Below, one piece after another: positions 1 through 8,702 of a DNA stretch of 64,000 bases. The notes under the pieces are model-generated. The model did no database searches, was not told where the DNA came from, and saw only the letters and a list, made by a program, of their open reading frames with translations. Each line of letters begins with the position of its first letter. Position 1 is the stretch's first letter. Source of the stretch: JANMDS01 sp031430575 (GTDB lineage: Bacteria; Pseudomonadota; Gammaproteobacteria; Burkholderiales; Casimicrobiaceae); the NCBI GenBank assembly GCA_031430575.1, contig JANPBT010000041.1, positions 1 to 64,000 of the forward strand, written 5' to 3'. A program made the translations under genes and the position numbers.

Positions 1-544
1 GCAACATCGGGATGTAAGGCAGCAGATCAGGCGGCACTTGTACGCGCAAAAATCGCAACGTCTGCGCGACGGTATTTTGGGTTACGGTAAATTCCCACTC
101 ACCGACTGCAAGGGGCATCGCTGCGCTACGCGGCGCGGCGCTTAGTTTGCGCGCCCACGCCGCTAGCGTATTGCAAAGCTCCGCCTGCAACGCAGAGACT
201 GATTGGTCGGATGCGAGTTGCGCGGCGTGTACGATCCCCGTTGCGCTGCTGCGATGTCGGAAGTAAATTTTCATGCGTTCGTTTGCATAAACGGGGGGAA
301 ATCCCGCGGTGCAATATTTAAGTTGGCAGTGCTCGTAGCGTAGCGGATCATCCGGTACGTGACCATCCCCAAAAATGGGTAGAAGACGACGCCAAAAGAC
401 AGAGAGACGCACGCAGAAATGCCCGCGCTTGCGCAATGCATCGTTGCGTCGTTGCGTCGCGATGTGCGCCGCAGAAGAATTTGATGAGCGCTTCGAAAAC
501 GTGGCCGTGCGACCCATAACGATTTCGCAATCTCGAATACGCAT
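1..544 (-). CDS. Unknown protein, truncated by left window edge
   Basis: An uninterrupted minus-strand frame of 181 codons runs from an ATG at 544 off the left edge, with a stop codon (551-553) just upstream. Alternative starts are ATGs at 517 and 118. I do not recognise the family. The N-terminal half is rich in Arg, Ser and His. The last visible part (MPLAVGEWEFTVTQN and onward) looks like ordinary structured protein. It lies 64 bp behind the emfourin-like gene in the same direction, so it may belong to the protease operon. Because the frame is open at the edge, length and function are unknown. Coding status rests on frame length and on the protein-like later part. Confidence 0.45.
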   Translation of the reverse strand, partial: MRIRDCEIVMGRTATFSKRSSNSSAAHIATQRRNDALRKRGHFCVRLSVFWRRLLPIFGDGHVPDDPLRYEHCQLKYCTAGFPPVYANERMKIYFRHRSSATGIVHAAQLASDQSVSALQAELCNTLAAWARKLSAAPRSAAMPLAVGEWEFTVTQNTVAQTLRFLRVQVPPDLLPYIPML

Positions 545-556
545 TTGAGGCTAAAT

Positions 557-570
557 CTGCGCCGCAGGTA
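557..570 (-). repeat. Dispersed 14-mer, solitary copy
   Basis: Exact copy of TACCTGCGGCGCAG on the minus strand. It sits in the 64-bp gap between the emfourin-like gene and the left-edge gene, 13 bp upstream of the latter's first ATG. Confidence 0.9.
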
Positions 571-607
571 CAGTCCGAATTGCGCTTCGGTTTACCAAAG
601 ATTTTTG

Positions 608-919
608 CTACGGCTTGATTGGCTTTGCCAACCGCATCAACTCGTTAATGGCGGTTGCAATTTCTGCCGGTACAGCGCCTCGCGCGAAGGTTGTCACCCG
701 CGCGTCGGCGCTGCCTTCGGCGAGCTCAATTTCATAAACGCCGGCATCTGCAGCCGCGCGCGCCGCCGATTTTGCGCGGGCTTTCGGCAGCGCGCCTGCC
801 CACTGAGAAATCTGGGCCACCGCGTTGGCGGTGAGGGCGCAATCGACTGCGGTCAAATCAACGCGTGCTTCCCGCGTGATGCCGGTGAAATCCCCGGAGT
901 AGCGAAAGCGAATTTTCAC
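608..919 (-). CDS. Emfourin-like protealysin inhibitor
   Basis: A 103-residue protein with no signal peptide or membrane segment. It starts VKIRFRYSGDFTGI and is followed by a mixed alpha/beta pattern, matching the small emfourin family (about 110 aa), which inhibits protealysin-type M4 proteases. I chose the GTG at 919, which overlaps the protease stop in the arrangement TAGTG. An ATG at 940 is in frame but would add seven unlikely residues inside the protease gene. Translational coupling to the protease just upstream is therefore likely, as in known protealysin-emfourin operons. The assignment rests on context plus family resemblance. No inhibitory residues can be proved from sequence alone. 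Confidence 0.75.
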   Translation of the reverse strand: MKIRFRYSGDFTGITREARVDLTAVDCALTANAVAQISQWAGALPKARAKSAARAAADAGVYEIELAEGSADARVTTFARGAVPAEIATAINELMRLAKPIKP

Positions 920-1980
920 TAGAGACCCACAGTGCGCCACGCGTTATCGACCGCTTTGCCCGCCGCAACGCTCGTTGCATGGGCGATTTGCCGCGAGATG
1001 CGGGCGCAGTCGGCAAAATTACTCGAAGCATGTAATTGCAAAAGCGTGTCGTACCAAATCCTTCCGGCGATGATCCATGCGCTCCCGCCGAGCGCTTTCG
1101 CTGCGATTACAAACGCGCGATTCGGAATGCCGGAATTGATGTGTACGCCACCATGATCTGCCGTGCCGCGATAAAGATTCGACATGTGATTGGGCTGTGG
1201 ATCATTGCCGAGATCAGGATCATTAACAAACGCTGTACCGGGATACTCCATATCGCGCAGCGCACGGCGGGTTGGGGTCTTGACGATAATTTCATCACCA
1301 ATCAACCAATTTCCACGCGCGGAGGTTTGCTTTTTGCGCCACTGCCTAACGAGCACACCAAACACATCTGAGAAATGCTCATTTAGCGCGCCGGATTGCC
1401 CTTGGTAGATCAAATTACTCGTAAAACTGGTTACGCCATGGGTCAGTTCATGACCTACGACATCAAGCGCTTTAGAAAATCGCGTGAAAACTACGCCGTC
1501 ACCATCGCCATAAGCCATCTGCGCGCCATCCCAATACGCATTGCTCATGGGAATGCCCGGGCCATCGCCGACATGCACCGATGAAATCAGTCGCATGCCT
1601 TGATCATCAAGGGAGTTACGTCCGTAATTTTTCTTAAAAAAATCAAAAACAAATCCGCTGTGGTCGTAGGCCTCATTGACCGAAATATCTTTAGATTTTG
1701 CGGCACCTTCGGCGCGTGCTAAGAAGCCCGGAAGCCCCGATCCACCGCGAGCATCGTAAACTGCACGCTCCTTTTTGCCGGTAATGCTAGTCGATGCGCC
1801 AATACGTGGCGCAAACGTCAGCGTGGCGCGTCGGGTGCGGAACATGACTGCCATGCGTAGATTTTTAATCGCAGCAGAACGCACTTTTGCGTTCGAAGAA
1901 TTCGCCAATCGCTCCAATAGATAGTCTGGAACCATGCAGGCGATTGGGTTGTGTTGTGAAGCTAAATTTTGCATTTGCAT
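919..1980 (-). CDS. Protealysin-like M4 (thermolysin family) metalloprotease
   Basis: A 353-residue zinc metallopeptidase. The zinc site HELTH is at residues 177-181, the third ligand Glu lies in GALNEHFSD (E201), and the catalytic His is in DHGGVHINSGI (H280). There is no secretion signal. The first ~50 residues form the short propeptide typical of protealysins (NPIACMVPDYLLERL), including the Cys used in a cysteine-switch-like contact, and not the long FTP/PepSY propeptide of thermolysin. Total length fits protealysin (~341 aa). Known family members are made as precursors that mature by self-cleavage and are released without a classical signal. The gene directly behind it encodes the likely cognate inhibitor. 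Confidence 0.92.
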   Translation of the reverse strand: MQMQNLASQHNPIACMVPDYLLERLANSSNAKVRSAAIKNLRMAVMFRTRRATLTFAPRIGASTSITGKKERAVYDARGGSGLPGFLARAEGAAKSKDISVNEAYDHSGFVFDFFKKNYGRNSLDDQGMRLISSVHVGDGPGIPMSNAYWDGAQMAYGDGDGVVFTRFSKALDVVGHELTHGVTSFTSNLIYQGQSGALNEHFSDVFGVLVRQWRKKQTSARGNWLIGDEIIVKTPTRRALRDMEYPGTAFVNDPDLGNDPQPNHMSNLYRGTADHGGVHINSGIPNRAFVIAAKALGGSAWIIAGRIWYDTLLQLHASSNFADCARISRQIAHATSVAAGKAVDNAWRTVGL

Positions 1981-2082
1981 TTCGTTTACCTTTTCAAATT
2001 AACGAACCACTCAATGCAGGTTAGCGAAAAACTAGAGGCAGCGCTATCCCCTATTCTTGGGATGCGCCCTCCCCTATTTGGG

Positions 2083-3012
2083 CTACTTCATGTCTTTCTT
2101 CACAATCGAAGTTGCCGTTTGAATCAACGTCGCAATATCGGCCACATTGGAAGGCACTATAAGCGTGTTGCCTTGTTTTGCGAGGTTTGCAAATGCAGCG
2201 ACATACTGCTCGGCTACTTTCAAATTCATCGCCGCCATTCCGCCTTGGGTCTCGATCGCAGCGGCAATTTTGCGAATCGCTTCGGCATTGGCATCGGCTT
2301 TTGCAATGATGGCCTGCGCCTCGCCTTGCGCGTTGTTGATCATCGCTTGCTTGTCGCCTTCTGACTTTGCGATCGATGCTTCGCGCTGCCCCGTTGCGAT
2401 ATTGATCTGCTCTTGCCGACGGCCCTCAGAGGCGGCAATCAGCGCCCGCTTTTCGCGCTCGGCAGTGATCTGGGCTTGCATGGAGCGCAAAATCGTCTCT
2501 GGCGGCGTGAGGTCTTTAATCTCATAGCGCAATACTTTTACGCCCCAATTCAGCGCCGCTTCATCGAGCGCGGAGACGACGTGGCCGTTGATTGACGCAC
2601 GCTCTTCAAACGTTTTGTCGAGCTCTAATTTACCGATCACGCTGCGCAGCGTCGTTTGCGCAAGCTGGGTAATCGCGAGATGAAAATTTGAGGAGCCGTA
2701 AGATGCAAGCTTTGCATCGGTGACTTGAAAATACAAAATACCGTCAACCTGCAACTGGGTATTGTCTTTGGTAATGCACACCTGCGGGGGCACTTCCAGT
2801 GGAATTTCACGTAAGTCATGCTTGTAAGCAACGCGCGTGAACAGCGGGTTAATGACATGCAGGCCAGGCTCAAGCGTGCCCGCGTATTTGCCGAGGCGCT
2901 CGACTACAAATGCATGCTGCTGCGGCACAATGCGCACGCCTTTCCAAACCAAAATAATGACCACAAATAGCGCCAAAAGTGGTAATGCGGAAGAAAGGAA
3001 ACTGGTCAACAT
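2083..3012 (-). CDS. SPFH/Band 7 (slipin, QmcA-like) membrane protein
   Basis: A 309-residue stomatin-like protein. One N-terminal membrane segment (about residues 5-25) is followed by an SPFH domain beginning RIVPQQHAFVVERLGKY, then a long Ala/Glu/Lys-rich helical region (residues ~190-270) that assembles into the oligomeric ring in this family. These proteins organise membrane microdomains and associate with membrane proteases. The NfeD partner gene is 36 bp upstream in the same direction, the classical two-gene slipin operon. The function is structural and inferred from the family; nothing unusual in length or order. Confidence 0.92.
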   Translation of the reverse strand: MLTSFLSSALPLLALFVVIILVWKGVRIVPQQHAFVVERLGKYAGTLEPGLHVINPLFTRVAYKHDLREIPLEVPPQVCITKDNTQLQVDGILYFQVTDAKLASYGSSNFHLAITQLAQTTLRSVIGKLELDKTFEERASINGHVVSALDEAALNWGVKVLRYEIKDLTPPETILRSMQAQITAEREKRALIAASEGRRQEQINIATGQREASIAKSEGDKQAMINNAQGEAQAIIAKADANAEAIRKIAAAIETQGGMAAMNLKVAEQYVAAFANLAKQGNTLIVPSNVADIATLIQTATSIVKKDMK

Positions 3013-3048
3013 ACGATTGCCCTTTGAAATAATATGACTTTAAAAACG

Positions 3049-3468
3049 TTAAACGCTTGGTTTACCGATGATGAGGGTATTGCCACGGGTGCCAATGATC
3101 GCCATGACTTCCGCGCGCGGTTGCGCCGGATCAGCAAGCTCGGCATCCCATGTGGTTCCGCGATAGGCAACGCGGGCGGTGCCATCGGGTTTCCAATCGA
3201 CAACGCGTACCGTTTGGCCTGCGTCTAAAGCATCGAGATCAGTGCGCGTGGCAACATGCGTCGCGCGCCAGCGATTGACAGCGAAGCAGCCCAGCACAGC
3301 GGCGACGCAGGCGACCAGCGCTTGCATATGCCACGATGCACCAAAGTGGGCAAGCAACGCGCCACACCCCGCCGCGACCGCGAGCACCGCAAGATAGAAA
3401 GTGCCCGTGACCAACTCTGCACCAATCAGCACCGCACACGCAATCCACCATAAAAAATAATCAGTCAT
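3049..3468 (-). CDS. NfeD family protein
   Basis: A 139-residue protein with two or three hydrophobic helices in the first 65 residues (WWIACAVLIGAELVTGTFYL, then an Ala/Gly-rich pair). A soluble C-terminal OB-fold domain follows, with the family pattern G-x-V-R-V-V-D and a closing G-x-x-L-x-I. It is the short NfeD type, without a protease domain. NfeD proteins work with SPFH proteins, and the neighbouring gene encodes one. They are probably co-transcribed, this gene first. Confidence 0.85.
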   Translation of the reverse strand: MTDYFLWWIACAVLIGAELVTGTFYLAVLAVAAGCGALLAHFGASWHMQALVACVAAVLGCFAVNRWRATHVATRTDLDALDAGQTVRVVDWKPDGTARVAYRGTTWDAELADPAQPRAEVMAIIGTRGNTLIIGKPSV

Positions 3469-3777
3469 CGCTCACTCCATTACCCGTGTTTACATTTCGT
3501 CATTTCCGACACTATATCGGGATGCGCTCAGTATTGCACCCCACTTGCCCGCGAATCATGCCTCAGTGCCCGCGCTTGGTCGCGAAGTGGATGCCGAAAA
3601 GCAAAATACCTGCGGCGCAGTTTTTAGCAATTTGTGCATAAATTTGAACAAAACAGAAATTGAGTCGCAGCGAAATCCGCAAATGCGCTTCGCTGCGGCG
3701 CAGCGTGAGCACGTCATGTAGCGCGAGTGAATAGATTTAGCGCTGCGCGCTACCCATACTCTCGTTAAAATTTATTA
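3469..3777. other. Intergenic region between nfeD-like and DUF1178 genes
   Basis: A 309-bp divergent region. It holds one exact plus-strand 14-mer at 3607-3620 and a bare 11-base core (CTGCGGCGCAG) at 3693-3703 without the TAC end. Promoters for the two divergent transcripts must lie here, but I see no convincing -35/-10 pair. Confidence 0.6.
3607..3620 (+). repeat. Dispersed 14-mer, solitary copy
   Basis: Exact copy followed by TTTTTAG, in the divergent gap between the nfeD-like gene and the DUF1178 gene. Confidence 0.9.
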
Positions 3778-4308
3778 ATGCGTGTGTATAACTTAGCTTG
3801 CCATAATGATCATTCTTTCGAGGGTTGGTTCGCCTCAAGCGAAGCGTATGAACGGCAGCAAATGTCGCGATTGGTCAACTGCCCAATTTGCGACTCGACC
3901 GCCATTGAAAAACGCCTTCACGCGCCGTATGTCAATACAGCGACGAGCGCAGCCTCGCGTGGGCAGCCGGGTCGCGGGCCGTTAGCGCAAACACCAACAT
4001 CGCAGCCCGCCGTTGCGCAAAACGAGACACTGCAAACTGAAATGGCGCAAAAATTACTTCATTCGCCCAATATTTCTGACGCCCAAAAGTGGGCGGGACT
4101 ACAGGCACTTTTAGCCCAAAAAATTCGGGAAGCGACTGACGATGTAGGCGCTAATTTTGCTGAAGAAGCCCGTGCCATTCACTATGATGAGAAGCAAGCG
4201 CGCGGCATTCGTGGGCTGGCAACACGCGAAGAAACACTTGCGCTGCTAGATGAAGGCATCGCGGTAACGCCGATTCCGTTTAGCATCGATCCGCCGGATT
4301 TGCACTAA
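3778..4308 (+). CDS. DUF1178 family protein
   Basis: A 176-residue soluble protein of the widespread proteobacterial DUF1178 family. Recognition is from the N-terminus MRVYNLACHNDHSFEGWFAS and the following CPIC pair. Together these give a Cys/His set (C8, H9, H12 and the CPIC pair) that could bind a metal, as in zinc-ribbon proteins. The middle (residues ~55-85) is low-complexity and Gln/Pro/Ala-rich. The C-terminal third contains the conserved stretch ARAIHYDEKQARGIRG. No function has been established for the family that I can name. Confidence 0.85.
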   Translation: MRVYNLACHNDHSFEGWFASSEAYERQQMSRLVNCPICDSTAIEKRLHAPYVNTATSAASRGQPGRGPLAQTPTSQPAVAQNETLQTEMAQKLLHSPNISDAQKWAGLQALLAQKIREATDDVGANFAEEARAIHYDEKQARGIRGLATREETLALLDEGIAVTPIPFSIDPPDLH

Positions 4309-4355
4309 TACTAAATTAGTATCGACATGACGCCTTGGCACGACCGCCGCAAGCC

Positions 4356-5582
4356 TTAACCCAACAGCGAAGGCTGCCAGCGCGTGTCGTCGTTTGCGCG
4401 ACGCGAAGCGCCGCGCTGCTGATCATAACGGCGACGCGATTGATTTGCAGCTCGTTGATTTCGATCAAATACTAATCCGATAATCGGCCCGCAAATCCCG
4501 CCAACAGCCAGCGCAATTGTCGCGCCATCAAGCACCTGCGCAGGAGTCAGGCCAACAAAAGCGTAGACCGCCATACCCACTACGCCACACGCACCGGAAG
4601 CGAGCAAGGTATCGTGCGCGTGCCGCATCCAGCCGTTGACCTCGCCAACGCGCACTTTCCAAAAGGCAAGTGAGCCTTTGCGAATCGCAACACAAAAAAC
4701 GCTCACCCCAAGCCCTAATACAAGCGCAAAGATTGCCCGCGCGAAAAGCGCGGTGGCCAAACTCATCTCTAACCACCATAACTCGGCGATGAGAAAAAGT
4801 GGCGTCGTCACCGCAATCATTGCCACACTGCAGCGTAACCAGCGCCACCACCCCAATGGGATCGACCCGCCCCGATTTTCGGCTGCGATTTGCAGCGCTG
4901 GCGGCTTTTCTAACGCCGCACTGGGTTTAGGATCAGAAGTACGCAGCGTGTCAGCGAACGCGCGCTGCGCTTGCACGGCAATCCCCATTGATTGCAAATC
5001 TGTGGGTACCATCGAACGCACCGTGTAGCCAGCGCTGTGCAGCTGCCCGCGTGCTTTCTCAAATTGCTTCTGGGCAGCAGCCTGGCTTGCCCCGACTGGC
5101 GCTTCTATGGATTGCACTTTACATTCAAACGGACCAAGCTTAGCCGGGATCACGTTGCCTACATTGGCAAACCCAACACGCTTTAATAGCGCACCGAGCC
5201 CGCAGTCGGGCTCGACGACCGCATTCGCGATCCGGTAGCCCAAGCGATGCGCGGCAATCATTGCCTCCCCCACGAGTAAGCGCGAGAGCCCCATCCGGCG
5301 AAACTCCTTCGCGACGACGCCCCGATTGATCTGAACAGCATGCGTGCCACGCACTAACCGCGCATCGGGTGCCCAATGCGCGAGCGGCCCGGTTTCCGAG
5401 GGCGACAGACGCACGCTTCCAATCGCCTCGCCAAAAGCATATGCAACCAGAAAATGGCAACCGGTATCAAAAGCGTCGCGCAAGGATTGCGGGAAAGGTT
5501 CGTCGCCGTAATGCATTCGGCGCAGCAGGTCAACGCGTGGATCGAAACGATCCAGCAGCCGCACCGTGATGAGCGTATTCAA
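4356..5582 (-). CDS. GNAT acyltransferase fused to a membrane domain
   Basis: A 408-residue two-part protein. Residues 1 to ~165 form an acyltransferase-like domain (RGVVAKEFRRMGLSRLLVGE resembles the GNAT acetyl-CoA-binding loop, followed by NAVVEPDCGLGALLKRVGF). Residues ~165-245 are a polar linker. From ~245 on come about four hydrophobic segments in two pairs, then an Arg/Gln-rich tail. The substrate is unknown. The GNAT-plus-membrane architecture is unusual and may tether acyl transfer to the inner membrane. It stands alone, convergent with the DUF1178 gene. Confidence 0.65.
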   Translation of the reverse strand: MNTLITVRLLDRFDPRVDLLRRMHYGDEPFPQSLRDAFDTGCHFLVAYAFGEAIGSVRLSPSETGPLAHWAPDARLVRGTHAVQINRGVVAKEFRRMGLSRLLVGEAMIAAHRLGYRIANAVVEPDCGLGALLKRVGFANVGNVIPAKLGPFECKVQSIEAPVGASQAAAQKQFEKARGQLHSAGYTVRSMVPTDLQSMGIAVQAQRAFADTLRTSDPKPSAALEKPPALQIAAENRGGSIPLGWWRWLRCSVAMIAVTTPLFLIAELWWLEMSLATALFARAIFALVLGLGVSVFCVAIRKGSLAFWKVRVGEVNGWMRHAHDTLLASGACGVVGMAVYAFVGLTPAQVLDGATIALAVGGICGPIIGLVFDRNQRAANQSRRRYDQQRGASRRANDDTRWQPSLLG

Positions 5583-5791
5583 TTTTTAGTTTTCCTGGTG
5601 AGTCTTATTTTTTTGAAAATTTAACGGACCACTCTGGAGGTGCTAGAGCGTACGCTTATCAAATTGTCTTGGACGCAACTATATAACATCGATTCCGTTC
5701 TGTATATCACCTGCGATGCGTTTCGAGACGTAAAGTCGGCGAACGCAACGCCGCGGCCGATGCGCGCCCGAGTGGATCGGGTCAAACGTGG

Positions 5792-5797
5792 CATAAT
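5792..5797 (+). promoter_or_regulatory. Putative -10 element of tRNA-Val
   Basis: CATAAT lies 11 nt upstream of the first base of the tRNA, the expected distance for a sigma-70 -10 box. No good -35 hexamer is visible at the right spacing. Confidence 0.35.
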
Positions 5798-5808
5798 TCA
5801 ATCATTAC

Positions 5809-5885
5809 AGGCGCTTAGCTCAGCTGGTTAGAGCACCACCTTGACATGGTGGGGGTCGTTGGTTCGAGTCCAATAGTGCCTACCA
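5809..5885 (+). tRNA. tRNA-Val(GAC)
   Basis: A complete 77-nt cloverleaf with encoded CCA. The acceptor arm AGGCGCT pairs with AGTGCCT (one G-T). The anticodon loop TTGACAT gives anticodon GAC, reading GUC/GUU valine codons. The T arm has GGTTCGAGTCC. It is a solitary tRNA gene between the GNAT-membrane gene and the next GNAT gene. Confidence 0.97.
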
Positions 5886-6000
5886 AGATTTGTTGTTTAG
5901 TGTTAACTTATACAAAACACCCGAAAGGCAGCGTTATGACACCGCGAACTCGCATTGGAGCAACTTCTAAGTAGTCGCGCGGGCTTGTCTTGTCCTTTCA

Positions 6001-6029
6001 AAAAAGCGCGGCTCGTTCGCGCTTTTTTT
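6001..6029 (+). terminator. Rho-independent terminator after tRNA-Val region
   Basis: A perfect 10-bp stem (AAAAAGCGCG / CGCGCTTTTT) with a 7-nt loop, followed by T residues. It ends only 17 nt before the ATG of the downstream GNAT gene. That gene must therefore use read-through or a promoter overlapping the hairpin. Confidence 0.85.
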
Positions 6030-6046
6030 ATGGATAAAAACACAAA

Positions 6047-6556
6047 ATGTCTTTCCAAATTCGAGTTGTTTCACCAGATGATATTCGGCCACTTCGCGCC
6101 TTGCGCTTAGAAGCATTGCAGCGCGATCCCGATGCGTTTTTAGCTACAGTTGAGTCCGAATTGGCAAACACCGATGAGGTTGTGAAAACGCGCATCGCGG
6201 CCGACGACAATAGCTTCATAATCGGCGCGTTTGATGGCGCGAAAATGGTGGGTATGATCGGCGCGCAGCGCGAGCATTCGAAAAAAATGCGACATACGAT
6301 AGACGTGTGGGGTACCTATGTCACCGCGTCGGCGCGTGGGCAAGGCCTATCAGCAGACATGATGCACGCGTTGATCGCCCGAGCACGCGCCTGCGAAGGC
6401 GTGAAGTGTTTGAAATTGGGCGTGATCGAGGGCAACGCGGCAGCGCTGCGCGCGTACGAATTGATTGGCTTCGAAATGTTTGCTACCGAGCCCCTCTTTA
6501 TGCGCAAAGAAGATGGCACGATTGCGGCTCAGCATCTGATGATGTTTAAGCTATGA
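6047..6556 (+). CDS. GNAT family N-acetyltransferase
   Basis: A 169-residue single-domain GNAT protein. The acetyl-CoA-binding motif is at TASARGQGLSADMMHALI (residues ~95-112). The C-terminal GNAT signature EGNAAALRAYELIGFE follows at ~130-145. The N-terminus (IRVVSPDDIRPLRALRLEAL) is typical of small-molecule or protein N-terminal acetyltransferases. The substrate cannot be told from sequence. It begins right after a strong terminator hairpin and ends just before a one-mismatch copy of the dispersed 14-mer. Confidence 0.88.
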   Translation: MSFQIRVVSPDDIRPLRALRLEALQRDPDAFLATVESELANTDEVVKTRIAADDNSFIIGAFDGAKMVGMIGAQREHSKKMRHTIDVWGTYVTASARGQGLSADMMHALIARARACEGVKCLKLGVIEGNAAALRAYELIGFEMFATEPLFMRKEDGTIAAQHLMMFKL

Positions 6557-6557
6557 A

Positions 6558-6571
6558 TACCTGCGGCGCAA
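6558..6571 (+). repeat. Dispersed 14-mer, one-mismatch copy
   Basis: TACCTGCGGCGCAA (last base changed) directly behind the stop codon of the GNAT gene. Confidence 0.7.
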
Positions 6572-6712
6572 CTAGAGCGTTTTTTAGGAGATGCCTCCCC
6601 AAAAAAGCCGATTTTGCGCAGCAGGTTTTATACGATTTTCCTCCACGTTTTCGTGTAAATGCCTTTGCCTACGCCGCCTGTATTGAAATAATTTTTTTGA
6701 AAGATACAAACC

Positions 6713-8620
6713 ATGATTAACGTAACGCTCCCCGACGGTTCGGTTCGTCAGTTCCCAGCGCCAGTTTCGGTGGGCGGTGTCGCCGCGTCCATCGGCGCGG
6801 GTCTGGCTAAAGCTGCGCTCGCAGGCAAAGTTAATGGCGTGTTAGTCGATACCAGCTTTGTAATCGCGCACGATGCGAAATTAGCCATCGTGACCGAAAA
6901 AGACGGCGATGGACTGGAAGTGATTCGCCACTCCACGGCGCATCTACTCGCCTACGCGGTGAAATCGCTTTTCCCCGAGGCACAAGTCACCATCGGCCCC
7001 GTGATTGACGACGGTTTTTATTACGATTTCTCCTATAAGCGTGCGTTCACGCTCGAAGATTTGGCGGCGATTGAAGCCAAGATGAGTGAGCTTGCAAAAA
7101 AAGACGAAAAAATCACCCGTAGCGAGCTGCCGCGCGATGATGCCGTTGCCTATTTCAAGGGCATCGGCGAAGCCTATAAGGCAGAAATTATTGAGAGCAT
7201 TCCAGCGGATCAAGCCGTTTCGCTTTATGCCGAGGGCGCATTTACGGATTTGTGTCGCGGGCCACATGTGCCTTCAACGGGAAAGTTAAAGCATTTCAAA
7301 TTGATGAAGGTCGCCGGTGCATACTGGCGTGGTGATCATCGCAACGAAATGTTGCAGCGTATTTACGGCACCGCGTGGACAAAAAAAGAAGATTTGGAAG
7401 CGTATCTTTTCCGCTTGGAAGAAGCCGAGAAGCGCGACCATCGCAAGCTCGGGCGGGCGCTCGATTTGTTTCATATCGACGATGCGGCACCCGGCATGGT
7501 GTTCTGGCACCCGAATGGCTGGCGCGTGTGGCAGACGGTTGAACAGTACATGCGTAAAGTCTACGAACAAAATGGCTACCAAGAAGTAAAAGCGCCAATG
7601 ATTTTGGATCGCTCGCTTTGGGAGACGTCTGGTCACTGGGAGAACTACAAAGACAGTATGTTCACAACTGAATCGGAGAAGCGCGACTACGCGTTGAAGC
7701 CGATGAATTGCCCGGGTCACATCTTGATTTACAAATCGGGTTTGCATTCCTATAAAGAGTTACCGCTGCGCTACGGCGAGTTTGGGAATTGCCACCGCAA
7801 TGAATCCTCCGGCTCGCTGCACGGCATCATGCGCGTGCGCGGTTTTGTGCAAGATGATGGTCATATTTTTTGCACAGAAGATCAGATTCAAGCCGAGTGC
7901 GTTGCTTTTAACGCGCTACTGCAAAAAGTCTACAAAGATTTTGGCTTTACCGACATCATTTACAAGATCTCCACGCGTCCTGAAAAGCGCGTGGGCAGCG
8001 ATGAAGTCTGGGACAAAGCGGAGCACGCACTCAAAGCCGCGCTCGATTCGGTGAACGCACCGTGGGAAGAACTCCCGGGCGAAGGCGCGTTTTATGGCCC
8101 GAAAATTGAGTATTCGCTTAAAGATGCGCTCGGCCGGGTCTGGCAATGTGGCACGATGCAGGTGGATTTCAACACCACATTGCGTCTGGGCGCAGAATAC
8201 GTTTCGGAAGATAACGTCCGCAGAACCCCAGTGATGCTTCACCGTGCAATCTTGGGCTCGCTGGAGCGATTCATCGGCATCTTGATCGAAAACCACGCCG
8301 GTGCGCTGCCGCTTTGGCTTGCGCCTCGGCAAGTCGCGGTGGCGTGCATTACCTCCGATTTGGCCGATTACGCCCAAAGTGTGACTGAAACACTCGCCAA
8401 AGCGGGTTTTAAAGCCGAGTCAGACTTGCGGGCAGAGAAAATCTCCTATAAAATCCGCGAGTTAAGCCTGCAGAAAATTCCTTATATCGCCGTCGTGGGT
8501 GCGAAAGAGAAAGAGGCAGGCATGGTTGCGGTACGCAGCCGAGGCGGCAAAGATTTGGGCACGATGAGCGTAGATGCGTTCGTCCAGTGGCTCAAAAACG
8601 ATTTGCCTCCCGGTCAATAA
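6713..8620 (+). CDS. thrS: Threonyl-tRNA synthetase
   Basis: A 635-residue class II synthetase of normal length that charges tRNA-Thr. Domains in order: TGS (1-61), the editing domain with the HxxxH zinc/editing site HSTAHLLAY (~73-80), the class II catalytic core with the zinc ligand Cys in MNCPGH (~332) and motif 2 around FGNCHRNESSGSLHGIMRVR, and a C-terminal anticodon-binding domain. It heads the conserved thrS-infC-rpmI-rplT-pheS-pheT-ihfA cluster. No T-box or operator was recognised in the 156-bp leader, which contains a partly paired TTTTTTAGGAG/CTCC-CAAAAAA hairpin around 6580-6606. Confidence 0.98.
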   Translation: MINVTLPDGSVRQFPAPVSVGGVAASIGAGLAKAALAGKVNGVLVDTSFVIAHDAKLAIVTEKDGDGLEVIRHSTAHLLAYAVKSLFPEAQVTIGPVIDDGFYYDFSYKRAFTLEDLAAIEAKMSELAKKDEKITRSELPRDDAVAYFKGIGEAYKAEIIESIPADQAVSLYAEGAFTDLCRGPHVPSTGKLKHFKLMKVAGAYWRGDHRNEMLQRIYGTAWTKKEDLEAYLFRLEEAEKRDHRKLGRALDLFHIDDAAPGMVFWHPNGWRVWQTVEQYMRKVYEQNGYQEVKAPMILDRSLWETSGHWENYKDSMFTTESEKRDYALKPMNCPGHILIYKSGLHSYKELPLRYGEFGNCHRNESSGSLHGIMRVRGFVQDDGHIFCTEDQIQAECVAFNALLQKVYKDFGFTDIIYKISTRPEKRVGSDEVWDKAEHALKAALDSVNAPWEELPGEGAFYGPKIEYSLKDALGRVWQCGTMQVDFNTTLRLGAEYVSEDNVRRTPVMLHRAILGSLERFIGILIENHAGALPLWLAPRQVAVACITSDLADYAQSVTETLAKAGFKAESDLRAEKISYKIRELSLQKIPYIAVVGAKEKEAGMVAVRSRGGKDLGTMSVDAFVQWLKNDLPPGQ

Positions 8621-8661
8621 GTTTGATTGCCCATTGAAAATAATGCGTAATTGAGCGAAAT

Positions 8662-8675
8662 CTGCGCCGCAGGTA
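8662..8675 (-). repeat. Dispersed 14-mer, solitary copy
   Basis: Exact minus-strand copy between thrS and infC, ending 27 bp before the infC start codon and so within the infC leader. Confidence 0.9.
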
Positions 8676-8702
8676 TCTGAGATTAATGTGTAGAGGTTTA
8701 AC

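Noticed and set aside
126..314. Minus-strand frame of 62 codons
   Set aside because: A competing minus frame runs uninterrupted from 544 off the edge and looks more protein-like.
1969..2527. Plus-strand frames opposite the SPFH gene
   Set aside because: Antisense shadows of a well-conserved gene.
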